From: Desulfovibrio sp.
GTDB lineage: Bacteria > Desulfobacterota > Desulfovibrionia > Desulfovibrionales > Desulfovibrionaceae
DNA: 64,000 bases
Assembly (NCBI GenBank): GCA_030145055.1
Contig: JAQYWK010000002.1
Span: 372,001 to 436,000, forward strand
Direction: 5' to 3'
Part shown: positions 47,396 through 58,300 of the stretch, in pieces
Layout of the letters: each line of letters starts with the position of its first letter
Position numbering within the stretch: the first letter of the stretch is position 1
Translations under genes and position numbers: made by a program
The notes under the pieces: generated by a model
Told to the model about the DNA's origin: nothing
Databases searched by the model: none
What the model saw: the letters and a program-made list of their open reading frames with translations, nothing else

Positions 47396-48562
47396 ATGAG
47401 TAAGACCTACAATATTTTGATGTATTCCCACGACACTTACGGTCTGGGACACATCCGCCGCACAATGGCAATTGCCTCCCATTTGAAATGTAAGGGAGTC
47501 AACATCCTGATAATTACAGGATCCCCCATTGTCGGTAGATTTGAATTTCCTGAACAGATTGATTTCGTTCGCGTTCCAGGGATGATAAAACAGTCAAACG
47601 ACAATTATATACCACATTCGATAAAGATAGATCCGGTCCACGCCATGTCCATCAGACAGTCCATAATTGATGCGACTGCAAAAAGCTTTCAGCCGGACCT
47701 GTTCATCGTAGACAAAGCTCCACGAGGCCTAAAGCATGAGATCATGCCTACCCTCGAGTGGATGAAACAATATGGCAAAACCAAAACTATCTTAGGTCTC
47801 AGAGATATCATGGATGATGCCGAAAGTACTACTAAAGACTGGACCGACAAAGGAATTTATGACGTTCTTGAGAACCTGTACTCTGAAATATGGGTTTACG
47901 GGCACAAAGAATACTATAACCCTATCGAAGAATACGCCATTCCTGAATCAATTAGCAAGAAAATGATATTTACCGGATATATTCCAAGAAAAGTTCATGC
48001 GCGCACTAGCCCGGAAGTTCGCAAGAACGGTAAAAAGCTTGTGGTTATCACCGCTGGCGGGGGCGGAGATGGTTACCCCATGATGGACGCCTATCTCAAA
48101 GCTCTTGAAAAACACGGTCAACAAAATTTCAGAACAGTAATGGTCACCGGACCATTCATGCCTGCTGACCTTAGGCGCGAACTTGCTGAACGAGCTAAAA
48201 AGCTTTCAGTCACTTTTTACCATTTTTACAGAAGAATGGAAAAATTATTCAGTAATGCGGATCTCGTTGTCAGCATGGGCGGCTATAATACTGTATGCGA
48301 AATCTTATCACATAAACAGGTAGGACTTATCGTCCCGCGCGAAACTCCAAGACTGGAACAGACCATCAGAGCCAATGTGCTGAAAGAGCAGAACCTTGCT
48401 GACTTCATTCCTTGGCATCAACTTGGACCGGACACCATGATGGAGAAGATAGACCTTCTTCTGAATAATTCACAGACAATAAAAGATGCGGTTTCAAACT
48501 TTAAATTTACAGGTCTAGACGTTATGCATCAGCGTGTCGGCCAGTTCAAAGATATTTGCTAA
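47396..48562 (+). CDS. MurG/COG4671-like glycosyltransferase 2
   Basis: 388 residues. N-terminal SHDTYGLGHIRRTMAIASHL and ILIITGSPIVGRFEFPEQID, and donor-site VVITAGGGGDGYPMMDAY and LVVSMGGYNTVCEILSH with LIVPRETPRLEQTIRA. COG4671-type predicted transferase. First gene of a run of six with overlaps or short gaps. Its stop overlaps the next start by one base. Confidence 0.82.
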   Translation: MSKTYNILMYSHDTYGLGHIRRTMAIASHLKCKGVNILIITGSPIVGRFEFPEQIDFVRVPGMIKQSNDNYIPHSIKIDPVHAMSIRQSIIDATAKSFQPDLFIVDKAPRGLKHEIMPTLEWMKQYGKTKTILGLRDIMDDAESTTKDWTDKGIYDVLENLYSEIWVYGHKEYYNPIEEYAIPESISKKMIFTGYIPRKVHARTSPEVRKNGKKLVVITAGGGGDGYPMMDAYLKALEKHGQQNFRTVMVTGPFMPADLRRELAERAKKLSVTFYHFYRRMEKLFSNADLVVSMGGYNTVCEILSHKQVGLIVPRETPRLEQTIRANVLKEQNLADFIPWHQLGPDTMMEKIDLLLNNSQTIKDAVSNFKFTGLDVMHQRVGQFKDIC

Positions 48563-49830
48563 TGATAAATAAAAACCAGCCTGTCCTCGCAATGATTCTC
48601 AAGGGATATCCCCGTATTTCTGAAACTTTTATTTCAAATGAAATTAGGCTCCTCGAAAAAAGAGGTGTTAAAATTCATATTATTTCCATGCGCAAACCGC
48701 GTGAGGAATTTGCACATAAATCAATTTCAGAAATAAAAGCTGAAGTATCATACCTGCCTTCCACTGTAGAAGGATGTTTAGAAGGTCTTTTCGGCTCCAC
48801 CGATGAAGATGCCGGTCTAAAAGATCCCCGCTATGGCAAGGATTCCGAATTTACTGTCCGCATAGATAAAATCTGGGACACTTTACGTGAAACTAAGAGT
48901 CAGGCTTCATTCAAACACATGCTCCAAGCAGAATATATAGTTGAAAAAGTTCTTCCAGGATCTGACATTTTCCATATTCATGCTCACTTCGCACATTCTC
49001 CCACATCTGTTGCGAGAAATGCGAGCAGACTATCCGGCCTCCCTTTCAGCTTCACAGCTCACGCAAAAGATATTTACACTCAGGCTCCATCTAAAATCAC
49101 AGCAAAAATATCAGAAGCAAAATTTGCAGTCACATGCACAGGCTACAACTGCAAATATCTCGAAGAAATCGCCCCTGAAGGTAAGCCTATTCACAAAGTT
49201 TACCACGGCATTGATCTTAAGCTTTTCACTTCCGACAAACCATTTTCATCCGCTCCTCCATATGAAATTTTCACAGTGGCACGCTTTACCCCTAAAAAAG
49301 GATTACCAACGGTATTCAAGGCTCTGAAAAAGCTTGATGAAAAAGGAATTGATTTTTCCTACAAAATAGTCGGTGACGGCGATGATAGAGAGTCCACCTT
49401 AGCTATGGTTGATGAGCTTGGATTATCAAAACGAGTTACATGGCTTGGCACAAAAGCACATGAAGAAGTTCTTGAGCTTTACCGCACTGCGGACCTGTTT
49501 GCATTAGGCTGTGAAATTGCTGAGAATGGAGACCGGGACGGAATTCCGAACGTTCTAGCTGAAAGTATGGCCATGTCAGTTCCAGTAGTTGCAACCACAG
49601 TTTCCGGCATTCCAGAACTGGTTGAGCACGGCAAAACGGGCATGCTTGTCGAATCTGGAGATTACGAAGCTATGGCTGATGCCATGGAAAAAATACTCAC
49701 GGATCAAGACCTTAGACTTGCAATGATTCCTGCGGCAAAAGCCAAAGTTCACGAAATTTTCGACAACCGCTACTGGATTAATGTACTCGCTGATGTTTAT
49801 GAACTTTATGGTATAAAAGCCAGCGCCTAA
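48562..49830 (+). CDS. GT4 glycosyltransferase A
   Basis: 422 residues. ATG at 48562, inside the previous stop (TAATG); an in-frame TTG six bases upstream is possible. Acceptor region KGYPRISETFISNEIRLLEK and HIHAHFAHSPTSVARN; donor domain TVARFTPKKGLPTVFKAL; E-x7-E region GIPNVLAESMAMSVPVVAT. Colanic-acid WcaL-like in pattern. No anchor. Confidence 0.87.
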   Translation: MINKNQPVLAMILKGYPRISETFISNEIRLLEKRGVKIHIISMRKPREEFAHKSISEIKAEVSYLPSTVEGCLEGLFGSTDEDAGLKDPRYGKDSEFTVRIDKIWDTLRETKSQASFKHMLQAEYIVEKVLPGSDIFHIHAHFAHSPTSVARNASRLSGLPFSFTAHAKDIYTQAPSKITAKISEAKFAVTCTGYNCKYLEEIAPEGKPIHKVYHGIDLKLFTSDKPFSSAPPYEIFTVARFTPKKGLPTVFKALKKLDEKGIDFSYKIVGDGDDRESTLAMVDELGLSKRVTWLGTKAHEEVLELYRTADLFALGCEIAENGDRDGIPNVLAESMAMSVPVVATTVSGIPELVEHGKTGMLVESGDYEAMADAMEKILTDQDLRLAMIPAAKAKVHEIFDNRYWINVLADVYELYGIKASA

Positions 49831-49856
49831 CACCGCAAAAGTAAGGAGCATAAAAT

Positions 49857-50978
49857 ATGAGAATTGCTTTTTTTGCTCCTCATAAACACATTCATCATGA
49901 GACTCCTTCAGGTGATTTAATGATCGGCAGAAGCCTGCACGACTTTCTTAAGTCTGAGGGACACGAGCTGATGATTGCCAGCAGGATGAAACTCCGCAAC
50001 ATCCTGATATCCCCGATCAGATGGCACGCTCTCTACCTTGAATACAAGAGAACACTTAAGCGAGTCACAGAATTTAAACCGGATCTTTGGCTGACCTACC
50101 ACAGCTACTATAAGTCTCCAGACTTACTTGGACCATCCATTTCATCAAAACTTGGTATTCCATATATGATTTACCAAGGTGTTTACTCCACTAAACACAG
50201 ACGTGATCCCAAAACATGGCTAGGCTTCATGGCTAATAAAAATGCCCTGCTCCACGCAGACCACGTTTTTGCCAATAAAGAAATCGACCACGAAAACCTT
50301 TCCCGCATTATTCTACCGGAAAAGCTCACACGAACCAGTCCCGGAATTAACCCTGATCTTTTTAAATTCTGCAAAAAAAGTAGAAACGAAACACGAAAAA
50401 AACTGGGTTTAGATGAATCTCCGACTATCATGACTACTGCCATGCTTCGTAGTGGGGTTAAAGAGCAAAGTGTTAATGACCTCATTAATGCTTTTTCAAT
50501 GGTTCTCAAAAAAGCTCCCGATGCAAAGCTCATAATAGCTGGAGACGGCGATGCGCGCGAACGATTGACTTTACTGGCAAACAAAATTTCTCAGGATAAT
50601 ATTATATTTTTAGGAAAGGTTAACCGTTTAGAACTTTTCAAATATTACAGCGCAGCGGATATTTTCGCTTACCCGGGTATTAATGAAGCACTAGGTATGG
50701 TTTATCTCGAAGCTCAAAGTTCCGGACTACCTGTTGTCGCATACTCGACACGCGGTCCATGCGAAGCTGTTAAACAAGATGAAACCGGACTTTTATCTCC
50801 TGAAGGAGATATTTCAGCTCTCGCAAAAAACATGCTCATTCTGCTCAATGACAAATCAAAACGTCACCGCATGGGTGAACGTGGATCATTACATATACAA
50901 GATAAGTTCGACTCAAATTTGAATATGGGACTAGTAGAAGCTAAAATAAGGCAAGTAATCTCAGGGAGGACCTTTTGA
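49857..50978 (+). CDS. GT4 glycosyltransferase B
   Basis: 373 residues. ATG with a clear AAGGAG. Acceptor side HETPSGDLMIGRSLHDFL, donor side LIIAGDGDARERLTLLANK and PGINEALGMVYLEAQSSGLP with VVAYSTRGPCEAVK. GT-B, retaining. The next gene starts inside its 3' end (4-bp overlap). Confidence 0.85.
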   Translation: MRIAFFAPHKHIHHETPSGDLMIGRSLHDFLKSEGHELMIASRMKLRNILISPIRWHALYLEYKRTLKRVTEFKPDLWLTYHSYYKSPDLLGPSISSKLGIPYMIYQGVYSTKHRRDPKTWLGFMANKNALLHADHVFANKEIDHENLSRIILPEKLTRTSPGINPDLFKFCKKSRNETRKKLGLDESPTIMTTAMLRSGVKEQSVNDLINAFSMVLKKAPDAKLIIAGDGDARERLTLLANKISQDNIIFLGKVNRLELFKYYSAADIFAYPGINEALGMVYLEAQSSGLPVVAYSTRGPCEAVKQDETGLLSPEGDISALAKNMLILLNDKSKRHRMGERGSLHIQDKFDSNLNMGLVEAKIRQVISGRTF

Positions 50979-51592
50979 AATCTGTAAAAATTGCTCTAAT
51001 TAGACACTCTGTCACAGTCTGGAACGAAGAAAACAGAATTCAAGGGCACATGAATTCGCCACTGACAAACCACGGAATCGAATTGGCAAAATCATGGAAA
51101 TCTGCACTCTCACCTGAATCTTTTGATGCGGTTATCACCAGTGATCTTGGGCGCACCATTGAAACAGCCAAAATCATTACCGAAGGCCTTGATTTACCAT
51201 TTATTACAGTTCCCGGCCTACGCGAACAAGACTGGGGAGAATGGTCGGGACTGACTTATGATGACCTCGAAGAAAAATGGCCCGGAGTTATGCCGGCAGA
51301 AGAAGCCAAAGGTTGGGATTTTCGCCCCGCCGGTGGAGAAAGTCGCCGCGAAACATCAATAAGAGCAATACAAGCACTCAGCGAAGCCGCGGCTGCGATA
51401 GCCGAAATAGTTGACAGTGACACACCTAAAGTGCTTGCTGTCATACATGAGGGTACACTAAAAACCATAACCTATAACCTAGCGGGGCATGATTTTATGC
51501 CGACCACAAGGAAGCTTATAAAACGCCGCCGTTTGCACTGGGTTAAATGGGATGGAACTTTATCGATAGATAGGCTAAACGACCTTCTATGA
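50975..51592 (+). CDS. Histidine-phosphatase (phosphoglycerate-mutase-like) family protein
   Basis: 205 residues from a TTG with GGGAGGA upstream, overlapping the previous gene. Catalytic head LIRHSVTVWNEENRIQGH (RHG usually; here RHS), then DLGRTIETAKIITEGL, REQDWGEWSGLTYDDLEE and VLAVIHEGTLKTI with the second His. In glycan loci such enzymes often remove phosphate from sugar or glycerate phosphates; substrate unknown. Confidence 0.85.
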   Translation: MKSVKIALIRHSVTVWNEENRIQGHMNSPLTNHGIELAKSWKSALSPESFDAVITSDLGRTIETAKIITEGLDLPFITVPGLREQDWGEWSGLTYDDLEEKWPGVMPAEEAKGWDFRPAGGESRRETSIRAIQALSEAAAAIAEIVDSDTPKVLAVIHEGTLKTITYNLAGHDFMPTTRKLIKRRRLHWVKWDGTLSIDRLNDLL

Positions 51593-52752
51593 AAATAATT
51601 CAGTACTGTCAGCATGTATTGGGCATGGGCCATTTTTTCAGAAGCCTCGAAATTTCACGAGCTTTTGAAAACGATCAGGTAATTTTTGTTGCAGGAGGTT
51701 CACGACCTGACCAGCAATTGCCTGACAATGTCGAATATTTTCAACTTCCCGGCCTATGCATGAATAAAAATTTCGGTGGGCTGATGCCTACCGAGGAAGG
51801 ACGTTCACTTGAAGAAGTAAAAAAAGAGAGGACTGAAACTCTCAAAAAAATATTTGAACAGGAAAAACCTGATATATTTCTGATTGAATTGTTCCCCTTC
51901 GGACGCAAGGCTTTCAGATTCGAACTCCTTCCGATTCTTGATGCAATTAAAGAAGGCAAATACGGCGACGTAAAAGTGGTCTGTTCGCTGAGAGATATTT
52001 TAGTAGAACGGGATGATGGCGGGAAACACGAAAATCGCTGCGTAAAGTATCTGAACAAATATTTTAATCTTCTACTCATCCATTCAGACCCCAAAATTGC
52101 AAAATTGGATGAAACTTTTTCTGTAATCGATGACATTTCCATTCCGCTAATTTATACAGGATTTGCAGCGCGAAAACCTCGCAAAGACGTTAGAAGTGTA
52201 ATTCGCAAAAGACTCGACATCGCTGATGATGTTAAGTTGATGGTTGCCAGTGTAGGTGGAGGAAAGGTAGGTGGTCCACTTCTAAGCGCGATATTAAATG
52301 GTTACATAAAATTGCAACCCATAAAAACCGAACTGTTGATATTAACGGGACCTTTTCTTGATCAACAAAATTTCGAAGAGTTAGTAAAAGAAGCCGCAAC
52401 AATATCCGGCATTAAAATAGAAAGATTTGCATCAGACTTCACAGACCTTCTTATGGGAGCAGATTGTATGATTTCCATGGCAGGGTATAACACTTGTATG
52501 GATATACTTACCACAGGTATCCCAAGCGCAGTCTTCCCTTTTGCCCAAAATCATGAACAGCGCATGCGGGCTGAAAAAATAGCAAAATACATTCCGCTTA
52601 AAATTCTAAACAATGAAGACCTAAACATAAGTAACATGAAAAATATAATCAAAGATCTTTTAGCTAGAGAGCGGACAACTACCGTCCACAATATAAATTT
52701 AGAAGGCGGCCTTGATTCTGCACGCGCAATCCAGAAGATAGGAAATAACTAA
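51589..52752 (+). CDS. MurG/COG4671-like glycosyltransferase 3
   Basis: 387 residues, ATGA overlap with the gene before. N-terminal QHVLGMGHFFRSLEISRAF, donor side MVASVGGGKVGGPLLSAI and MISMAGYNTCMDILTTGIP with FPFAQNHEQRMRAEKI. Same family as the two other MurG-like genes, but divergent in sequence. Ends in a TAATG overlap with the deacetylase. Confidence 0.8.
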   Translation: MKIIQYCQHVLGMGHFFRSLEISRAFENDQVIFVAGGSRPDQQLPDNVEYFQLPGLCMNKNFGGLMPTEEGRSLEEVKKERTETLKKIFEQEKPDIFLIELFPFGRKAFRFELLPILDAIKEGKYGDVKVVCSLRDILVERDDGGKHENRCVKYLNKYFNLLLIHSDPKIAKLDETFSVIDDISIPLIYTGFAARKPRKDVRSVIRKRLDIADDVKLMVASVGGGKVGGPLLSAILNGYIKLQPIKTELLILTGPFLDQQNFEELVKEAATISGIKIERFASDFTDLLMGADCMISMAGYNTCMDILTTGIPSAVFPFAQNHEQRMRAEKIAKYIPLKILNNEDLNISNMKNIIKDLLARERTTTVHNINLEGGLDSARAIQKIGNN

Positions 52753-53543
52753 TGTCATACCGCCCTATTTCTTCTATTTGGAAAAATAATATCTCTGATC
52801 TAATCGAAACCTTCGAAATTTGGTGGGAGAAACTTTCTGAATTAATACCGGAAAAAGGTTGTGATGTATTCTTCAGAGCCGATGATATAGGCTATCCTGG
52901 CAAACAATTTTCAGCAATGATCGAGGTTTTCCAAAAAAACAAAGTGCCCCTTGCGCTTGCCGTTGTTCCAACCTGGGTTAACCAAACCAGAGTTCAAAAA
53001 TTATATGAAACACTCGGTCCGGACATGTCTCTATGGTGTCTGCATCAGCACGGCTATAAACATACCAATCAAGAAAAAGTAGGTAAAAAATTCGAATTCG
53101 GTCCTTCGCGCGACATTAAAAAAGTTCTAGCCGAGCTCACTAAAGGTAAGCTTAAAATGAACAAACTGCTCGGTAATGACATGTGCCAAATCTTTACCCC
53201 GCCGTGGAATCGCTGCACCGAGGAAACAATGACAACACTGAGAGAACTGGGATTCATAGCAATCTCAAGAAGTATAAATGTTGCGCCCTTTCCATTAAAA
53301 GGATTACCTGATCTACCCATAAACATTGATTTGCACACAATTAAAGAAAAGAATCCTGAAGCTGGAATCCTTAATTTAATGGATCAGATTGAAAATGCAG
53401 TTCAAACTGATTACGCCGGATTTATGCTGCACCACCAGCGCATGAATAAAACTTCGGTCCGTTTTTTAGACTTTCTGCTAGCAAGAATTGCAGAAACACC
53501 ATCACTTCGTATCCAAGACATGCGAGACATGCTCCCTAAATAA
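52752..53543 (+). CDS. NodB-like polysaccharide deacetylase
   Basis: 263 residues. Metal-binding Asp in FFRADDIGYPGKQFSAMI, histidines in CLHQHGYKHTN, then IFTPPWNRCTEETMTTL and FMLHHQRMN near the end, fitting the NodB fold. No signal peptide, so it should act in the cytoplasm, on a soluble or lipid-linked sugar. It is the last gene of the rightward run. Confidence 0.8.
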   Translation: MSYRPISSIWKNNISDLIETFEIWWEKLSELIPEKGCDVFFRADDIGYPGKQFSAMIEVFQKNKVPLALAVVPTWVNQTRVQKLYETLGPDMSLWCLHQHGYKHTNQEKVGKKFEFGPSRDIKKVLAELTKGKLKMNKLLGNDMCQIFTPPWNRCTEETMTTLRELGFIAISRSINVAPFPLKGLPDLPINIDLHTIKEKNPEAGILNLMDQIENAVQTDYAGFMLHHQRMNKTSVRFLDFLLARIAETPSLRIQDMRDMLPK

Positions 53544-53603
53544 CCAACCTCACGTCTTTACCACTATCTACTTTGAAATAGACCCAGTTTTAAAGATAAA
53601 ACC

Positions 53604-53615
53604 ATAATGCATTAT
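53604..53615. repeat. 12-bp perfect palindrome
   Basis: ATAATGCATTAT in the 327-bp gap 53544-53870. Short and AT-rich, so chance is possible. The gap also holds the inverted repeat at 53650-53681 and the hairpin at 53750-53791. Confidence 0.3.
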
Positions 53616-53649
53616 CAATTTTAAATTATACACGGTTATAGTGTTCATA

Positions 53650-53681
53650 ATTCTTGATAAACCGTACACTGCATCAAGAAT
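53650..53681. promoter_or_regulatory. 9-bp inverted repeat upstream of the ABC system
   Basis: ATTCTTGAT and ATCAAGAAT with a 14-base spacer, about 190 bases before the permease start. A two-site operator or a stem-loop; regulator unknown. Confidence 0.4.
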
Positions 53682-53749
53682 GATCGTATGATAAATAAGT
53701 ATTTTTACTTTGCATTCCGCGCAGTTTCGGTTACTAAATAGGTATAAAA

Positions 53750-53791
53750 ATACAAAGATATAGCAGGTAAAGCCTGTTTACTTTTTGTATT
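53750..53791 (+). terminator. Possible hairpin upstream of the ABC operon
   Basis: CAGG/CCTG with TAAAG between, flanked by outer ATACAAA/TTTGTAT arms, followed by an AT-rich stretch. It may be a terminator of the preceding glycan genes or part of the 5' leader. Weak. Confidence 0.35.
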
Positions 53792-53870
53792 TTGTAAAAA
53801 TTTTAAGCATGCATTTTTTATGTAACTGTTTATCTGCACGCACTCATTTGGTTTTTTTAAAGAGCATAAA

Positions 53871-54551
53871 ATGGCACAGAAAAAAAGAATACCATTTCAA
53901 GATCCTGACTCTGAAACAGATATTGTTGCTCAGGTCGTTCTTCCTTTTGATAAATCACTTGAAATTAGTATAAAAAGTATCAAGTCCAGATTTCTTAGAA
54001 ATATGGTAACAGTCACATCCCTTATACTTGCCGTTTCTTTTCTGGCATACATACTGATCGGCAGTGATATAACCAATGGTATTTACGGTTCAGGGCAGCC
54101 TGATTTAATGAAAATGCTTGAGAAATCAGGCTATCAAGTTGGCGGCAGCGCCAAAGAGCGTTGGATCGTAATTCTATCACTTCTGGTTTGTACTGTCGGA
54201 ATTATTAACGCACAGCTTATGGCGGTCACGGAAAGATTCCGAGAAATCGGGACCATGAAATGCCTTGGCGCACTCGATAGCTTTGTTCTGCGACTGTTTG
54301 TTCTTGAAGCCTCAATGCAGGGAGTTGTAGGTTCACTTCTCGGAGCACTTGCAGGCGGCGTAATAGCTATTCTCCTTGGGATGCTTCGGTTTGGATTTGA
54401 TGCAATCAAATTTCTCCCTTTATCAGACATAGGCATTTCCGTGCTCTACTCCATTGGAGTCGGCTTCGGACTTAGTCTTGTCGGGGTTTTCTACCCAGCT
54501 TTAATTGCTGCGAAAATGCGCCCCATTGAAGCAATGCGGGTTGAAGAATAA
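53871..54551 (+). CDS. ABC transporter permease, FtsX-like (short subunit)
   Basis: 226 residues. Four membrane segments: one at about 45-65 and three at 100-225, the FtsX/MacB layout. GIINAQLMAVTERFREIGTM and KCLGALDSFVLRLFVLEA form the cytoplasmic coupling region, and the C-terminal YPALIAAKMRPIEAMR is a MacB-type end. It lacks the large periplasmic domain seen in MacB. ATG at 53871. It should pair with the ATPase and giant permease downstream. Confidence 0.85.
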   Translation: MAQKKRIPFQDPDSETDIVAQVVLPFDKSLEISIKSIKSRFLRNMVTVTSLILAVSFLAYILIGSDITNGIYGSGQPDLMKMLEKSGYQVGGSAKERWIVILSLLVCTVGIINAQLMAVTERFREIGTMKCLGALDSFVLRLFVLEASMQGVVGSLLGALAGGVIAILLGMLRFGFDAIKFLPLSDIGISVLYSIGVGFGLSLVGVFYPALIAAKMRPIEAMRVEE

Positions 54552-54628
54552 TTAACGACATTAGTTCACTGATAAGTAATATTTTTGACTATTTTTTAGA
54601 AAACTAAATCAGACAAAGGCGACAATAC

Positions 54629-55363
54629 ATGCCCGATACACATACCATAGTTAGAGTTACCGGAGTTACGAAAAACTTTAAACTCGGCAGCACTAATGTT
54701 CAGGCTTTAAAAGGCGTTGATCTTGAAATATACGCTGGTGAGTACCTCTCGATTATGGGGCCGTCAGGCTCTGGTAAATCTACACTATTCAATATGATCG
54801 GCGGATTGGATAAACCTACCGAAGGTAAAGTTTTCATTGATGAAGTGGATATCGCTCAGCTTGATGCATTCGAACTAGCATGGCTTCGTAACCGTAAAAT
54901 TGGCTATATATTTCAAACATTCAATCTCATTCAGGTAATGACAGCCCTTGAAAACATTACGCTTCCCATGATTTTCGCAGGGGTTCATAATGATGCGGCT
55001 GTGAAAAAAGGAATTGAACTCCTTGATCTTGTCGGACTCCATAAGAGATACAATCACAAACCGCAGGAACTTTCCGGAGGGCAGCAGCAGCGCGTCGCAA
55101 TTGCAAGATCACTTGCCAATGACCCCGCTATTATTCTTGCTGATGAGCCAACTGGTAACCTTGACCTTTCAACAGGTGAAGAGATCATCAAATTGATGAG
55201 CGCACTCAGTAAAGAACGCGGAGTTACTATTATTACAGCTACTCATGACTACAAGATGCTGAATGCTTCTGACCGGGTAGTTTGGATTGAGGACGGCCTT
55301 GTTAAGAAAGTTGAAAATCGAGATCAGCTCAACATTGATGTTGGCTGTATCCGCATGGCCTGA
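54629..55363 (+). CDS. ABC transporter ATPase, LolD/MacB type
   Basis: 244 residues. Walker [20 protein letters not shown]-loop [16 protein letters not shown], signature [16 protein letters not shown], Walker [18 protein letters not shown], switch His in ATHDYKML. Belongs to the exporters that drive mechanical transmission and not usual substrate pumping. It lies between the two permeases. Confidence 0.92.
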   Translation: MPDTHTIVRVTGVTKNFKLGSTNVQALKGVDLEIYAGEYLSIMGPSGSGKSTLFNMIGGLDKPTEGKVFIDEVDIAQLDAFELAWLRNRKIGYIFQTFNLIQVMTALENITLPMIFAGVHNDAAVKKGIELLDLVGLHKRYNHKPQELSGGQQQRVAIARSLANDPAIILADEPTGNLDLSTGEEIIKLMSALSKERGVTIITATHDYKMLNASDRVVWIEDGLVKKVENRDQLNIDVGCIRMA

Positions 55364-55382
55364 TCCTCGGAGGCTTCAGTTA

Positions 55383-58300
55383 ATGTCCACCCTTTTGATA
55401 AATAAAACCCGCTTGCAATTTTCAGCACAAAAAGTGTTGATTACTATTGCGATATTGTGCGTGCTGACATTAATCAGCGCACCGCAAAAAGCTTACAGTT
55501 CATCCGAACCATACAAACAGACCATTTCCGAGCTAACAGCTCTTGGAGATCGTTCTTTTGGTACGGATGGTGAAAAAAAAGCTGCGGACTACATCGTAAA
55601 GAGATTTAAAGAACTTGGCGATTTCAAAGTAGGAAAACACCTCTTCCTAGCGCCGACAATGGTTAATTCAGGTGCTGAGCTAACCATAGGTAAAAGCGGT
55701 AAAAAGATTAGCATAAGCCCCGCTAAATTTAATGCAATATCTCCGCCTGCAACATCACGCGAAGGCCTTACAGGCCCCATGATCTATGTAGGTAAGGGGA
55801 GCTTATCTGATTTCAACGGACTGCCCATCCAAAATGCAATAGTCCTGATGGATATTGATTCTGGTAAAAACTGGCTGAACGCCGCAAGTCTTGGCGCATC
55901 CGCTCTTATTTATATTGATTCAGGACCAACACTGAAAGGATTCTTTGAAGAAAAATTAGAACTCTCGCCGCTGGATTTCCCGCGATATTACATGAGTGCC
56001 AGTGACAGCAAAAGTCAACTGGGTCTTACACCTGATGACACTTATAAAGTTGTAGCAAAACAGGCAACCGTAAAATCTTCAGCAAAATGGGAACGCATTG
56101 CCGCTGAAAATATTTACTGCATGATCGAAGGGACTGATCCTAAACTTTCAGAAGATTTGGTCATCATCGAATCTTTCTACGACAGCTCTTCATATATAAT
56201 GGGTAATTCTCCAGGAGCTGACGAAGCGCTATCCATTGCATCACTCTTTGAGATCGGCAAAAAATTTGCGGCTAATCCGCCGAAACGTTCAATTCTTCTT
56301 CTCGCTACTACCGGACACGGTCAATCACTGCGGGGAATGCGTGAATTCGTCAAAGCTATTTCTGGCAAAAGTATCAGTCTAAAAAGAATCAAAGCTCAGC
56401 TTAGTAAGAAAAAGAATAATGCGGCTCAGATTTTAGAAGGATTAGAAATGGATAATCCGCTTGCCACAGAAATGGCAGTCGAGAATCCTGAACTTTTCAA
56501 TCTGATGTACACCGCGCTTAAAAATCAAATAAAAGACGAAGTCGATATTATCAGCAAAGAGCTTATGAAAATGCGCATGAATAAAAGCATGAGCAAAGCT
56601 GAAATTAAAATTGTGGACGACAAGCGAAAACTTTTGCGCCGTATTTCATGGAAGAGTAATTACTCGGCACTTCCCGCAGAGGAAAATGTAGCACTTCGTG
56701 ATCTATTCCCGAAACTTAAAGCTAAAGTACACGCGGTTAAACAAGACATTAAGCAACAGTTAGAAGCCGCAAGAAGTGCGCGAATTCTTCGCAGGATAGT
56801 CAGAGCTAAAGAGCCAGTCTGTACTGTTTCCTTGCACCTTTCAAGTCGCGGTGAAGGAGTTGGAGCATTCGGCCAAGGCTGGTTTTATGATCTACGTCCA
56901 AGAGTAAATCTTTCCAGAACATTCGCTCAGATTAATGATATTTTGGCTGACGCTGCTCCTATAGTTGAAAAAAACATCGGAACAAGCGGATTATTTACTG
57001 ACACCCTGCGCCCGAACAGATCCAGACCATGGCAGACATGGCTACTTGATAAGCCGCAGTTCAGCAGTGAAGTGGCTACAATGGCAGGACTGCTCAGCTT
57101 CACATTTGCAACCGTAAATGACGGCCGACCTTACTGGGGTACGCCATTTGATACTTTAGAAAATGTTAACTGGGATGGAATCGAAAAGCAGGCCGAACTA
57201 GTAGAAGGCCTCACCAGAACCATATCTGAGTCCACCGTACCCCTTACAACAAAACTGCCGCGCAAAGGATTTGCTCTGGTTAACGGTAAAGCCCGTTTCG
57301 TAAGACAGGGTGAACTCTTCGCCGACCAGCCGGCCCCCGATACAATTTTCATGTCCTTTCAGGGCAACACGCGCTTTTACTCTCTAGCCGACATGGAAGG
57401 AGACTTTAAAATTAGCGGAGTTGCGTCAAGTAAGCTAGTTCAGGCAAAGCTTATAGTTGAGGGCTACAAATACAACCCTGACGGCAGAATTGTATGGGCT
57501 ATTGATAAAAAGCAGACAGGCAAGAGTGCATACAGACTTAAAATGCGCCGCCTTGATATGGAAACAAAAGTTGTCATGTTTGCATGTACGCAGACGACTC
57601 TATTCGACCTGCTGACTCCACGAACTTTCAGGTACATGACAAAAGTTGAAGTACTGGATGGAGCGCGCGATGCAGACCCAATGCATTATTGGTACAGCCG
57701 TATTGATACCCGTTCTTCCACAATTGCCAGTGTTTTCCTTGAGCCGAATGTGCCGCTCAAGATGACTCTGTCTGATTCTGTGCTGAACCGTAAAATGATT
57801 CTCATCCACTCCACCCCTGAAGATACCGGAGGTAATGGGTACAACTTAAAAGAATGGCCCATCATACCTGCGACCAATCATAGAGCAGCCTCAGATATGT
57901 GGAACCTTCTCAAGCCGAGAATCGCAAATCTCGAATCTCACGGCATTGTTAATGAACGGATCAGAACCTTGGAAAAGCAAGGAACAGAAGCTCTTGCCAA
58001 GTCTAATAAAGCGTGGAAAGACCGCCAGTATGATGACTTCATGGAAAACTCGCGCACAGCGTGGGCCTTGGCTTCAAGAGTATATCTTGATGTAGACCAA
58101 ACACAAAAAGACGTTCTGGTCGGTGTTCTGTTTTATATCGCGCTATTCATACCCTTTGCATACTGTATAGAAAGAGTAATCTTTGCTTTCGCAGATATTC
58201 ATAAAAGAATTTTAGGATTCCTTGGCATATTAATGACCGTTATTGGGCTCATTTATATGGTCCATCCGGCATTCCAGCTCACCTATAGTCCCATGGTGGT

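Noticed and set aside
53785-53973. Short open frame ahead of and into the short ABC permease.
   Set aside because: It overlaps the permease start in another frame and reads through an AT-rich leader without a ribosome site.
55287-55382. The open frame of the giant permease extends upstream into the ATPase gene (to 55287).
   Set aside because: This part overlaps the end of the ATPase gene in another frame. The ATG at 55383 has a GGAGG site and begins a proper membrane anchor.
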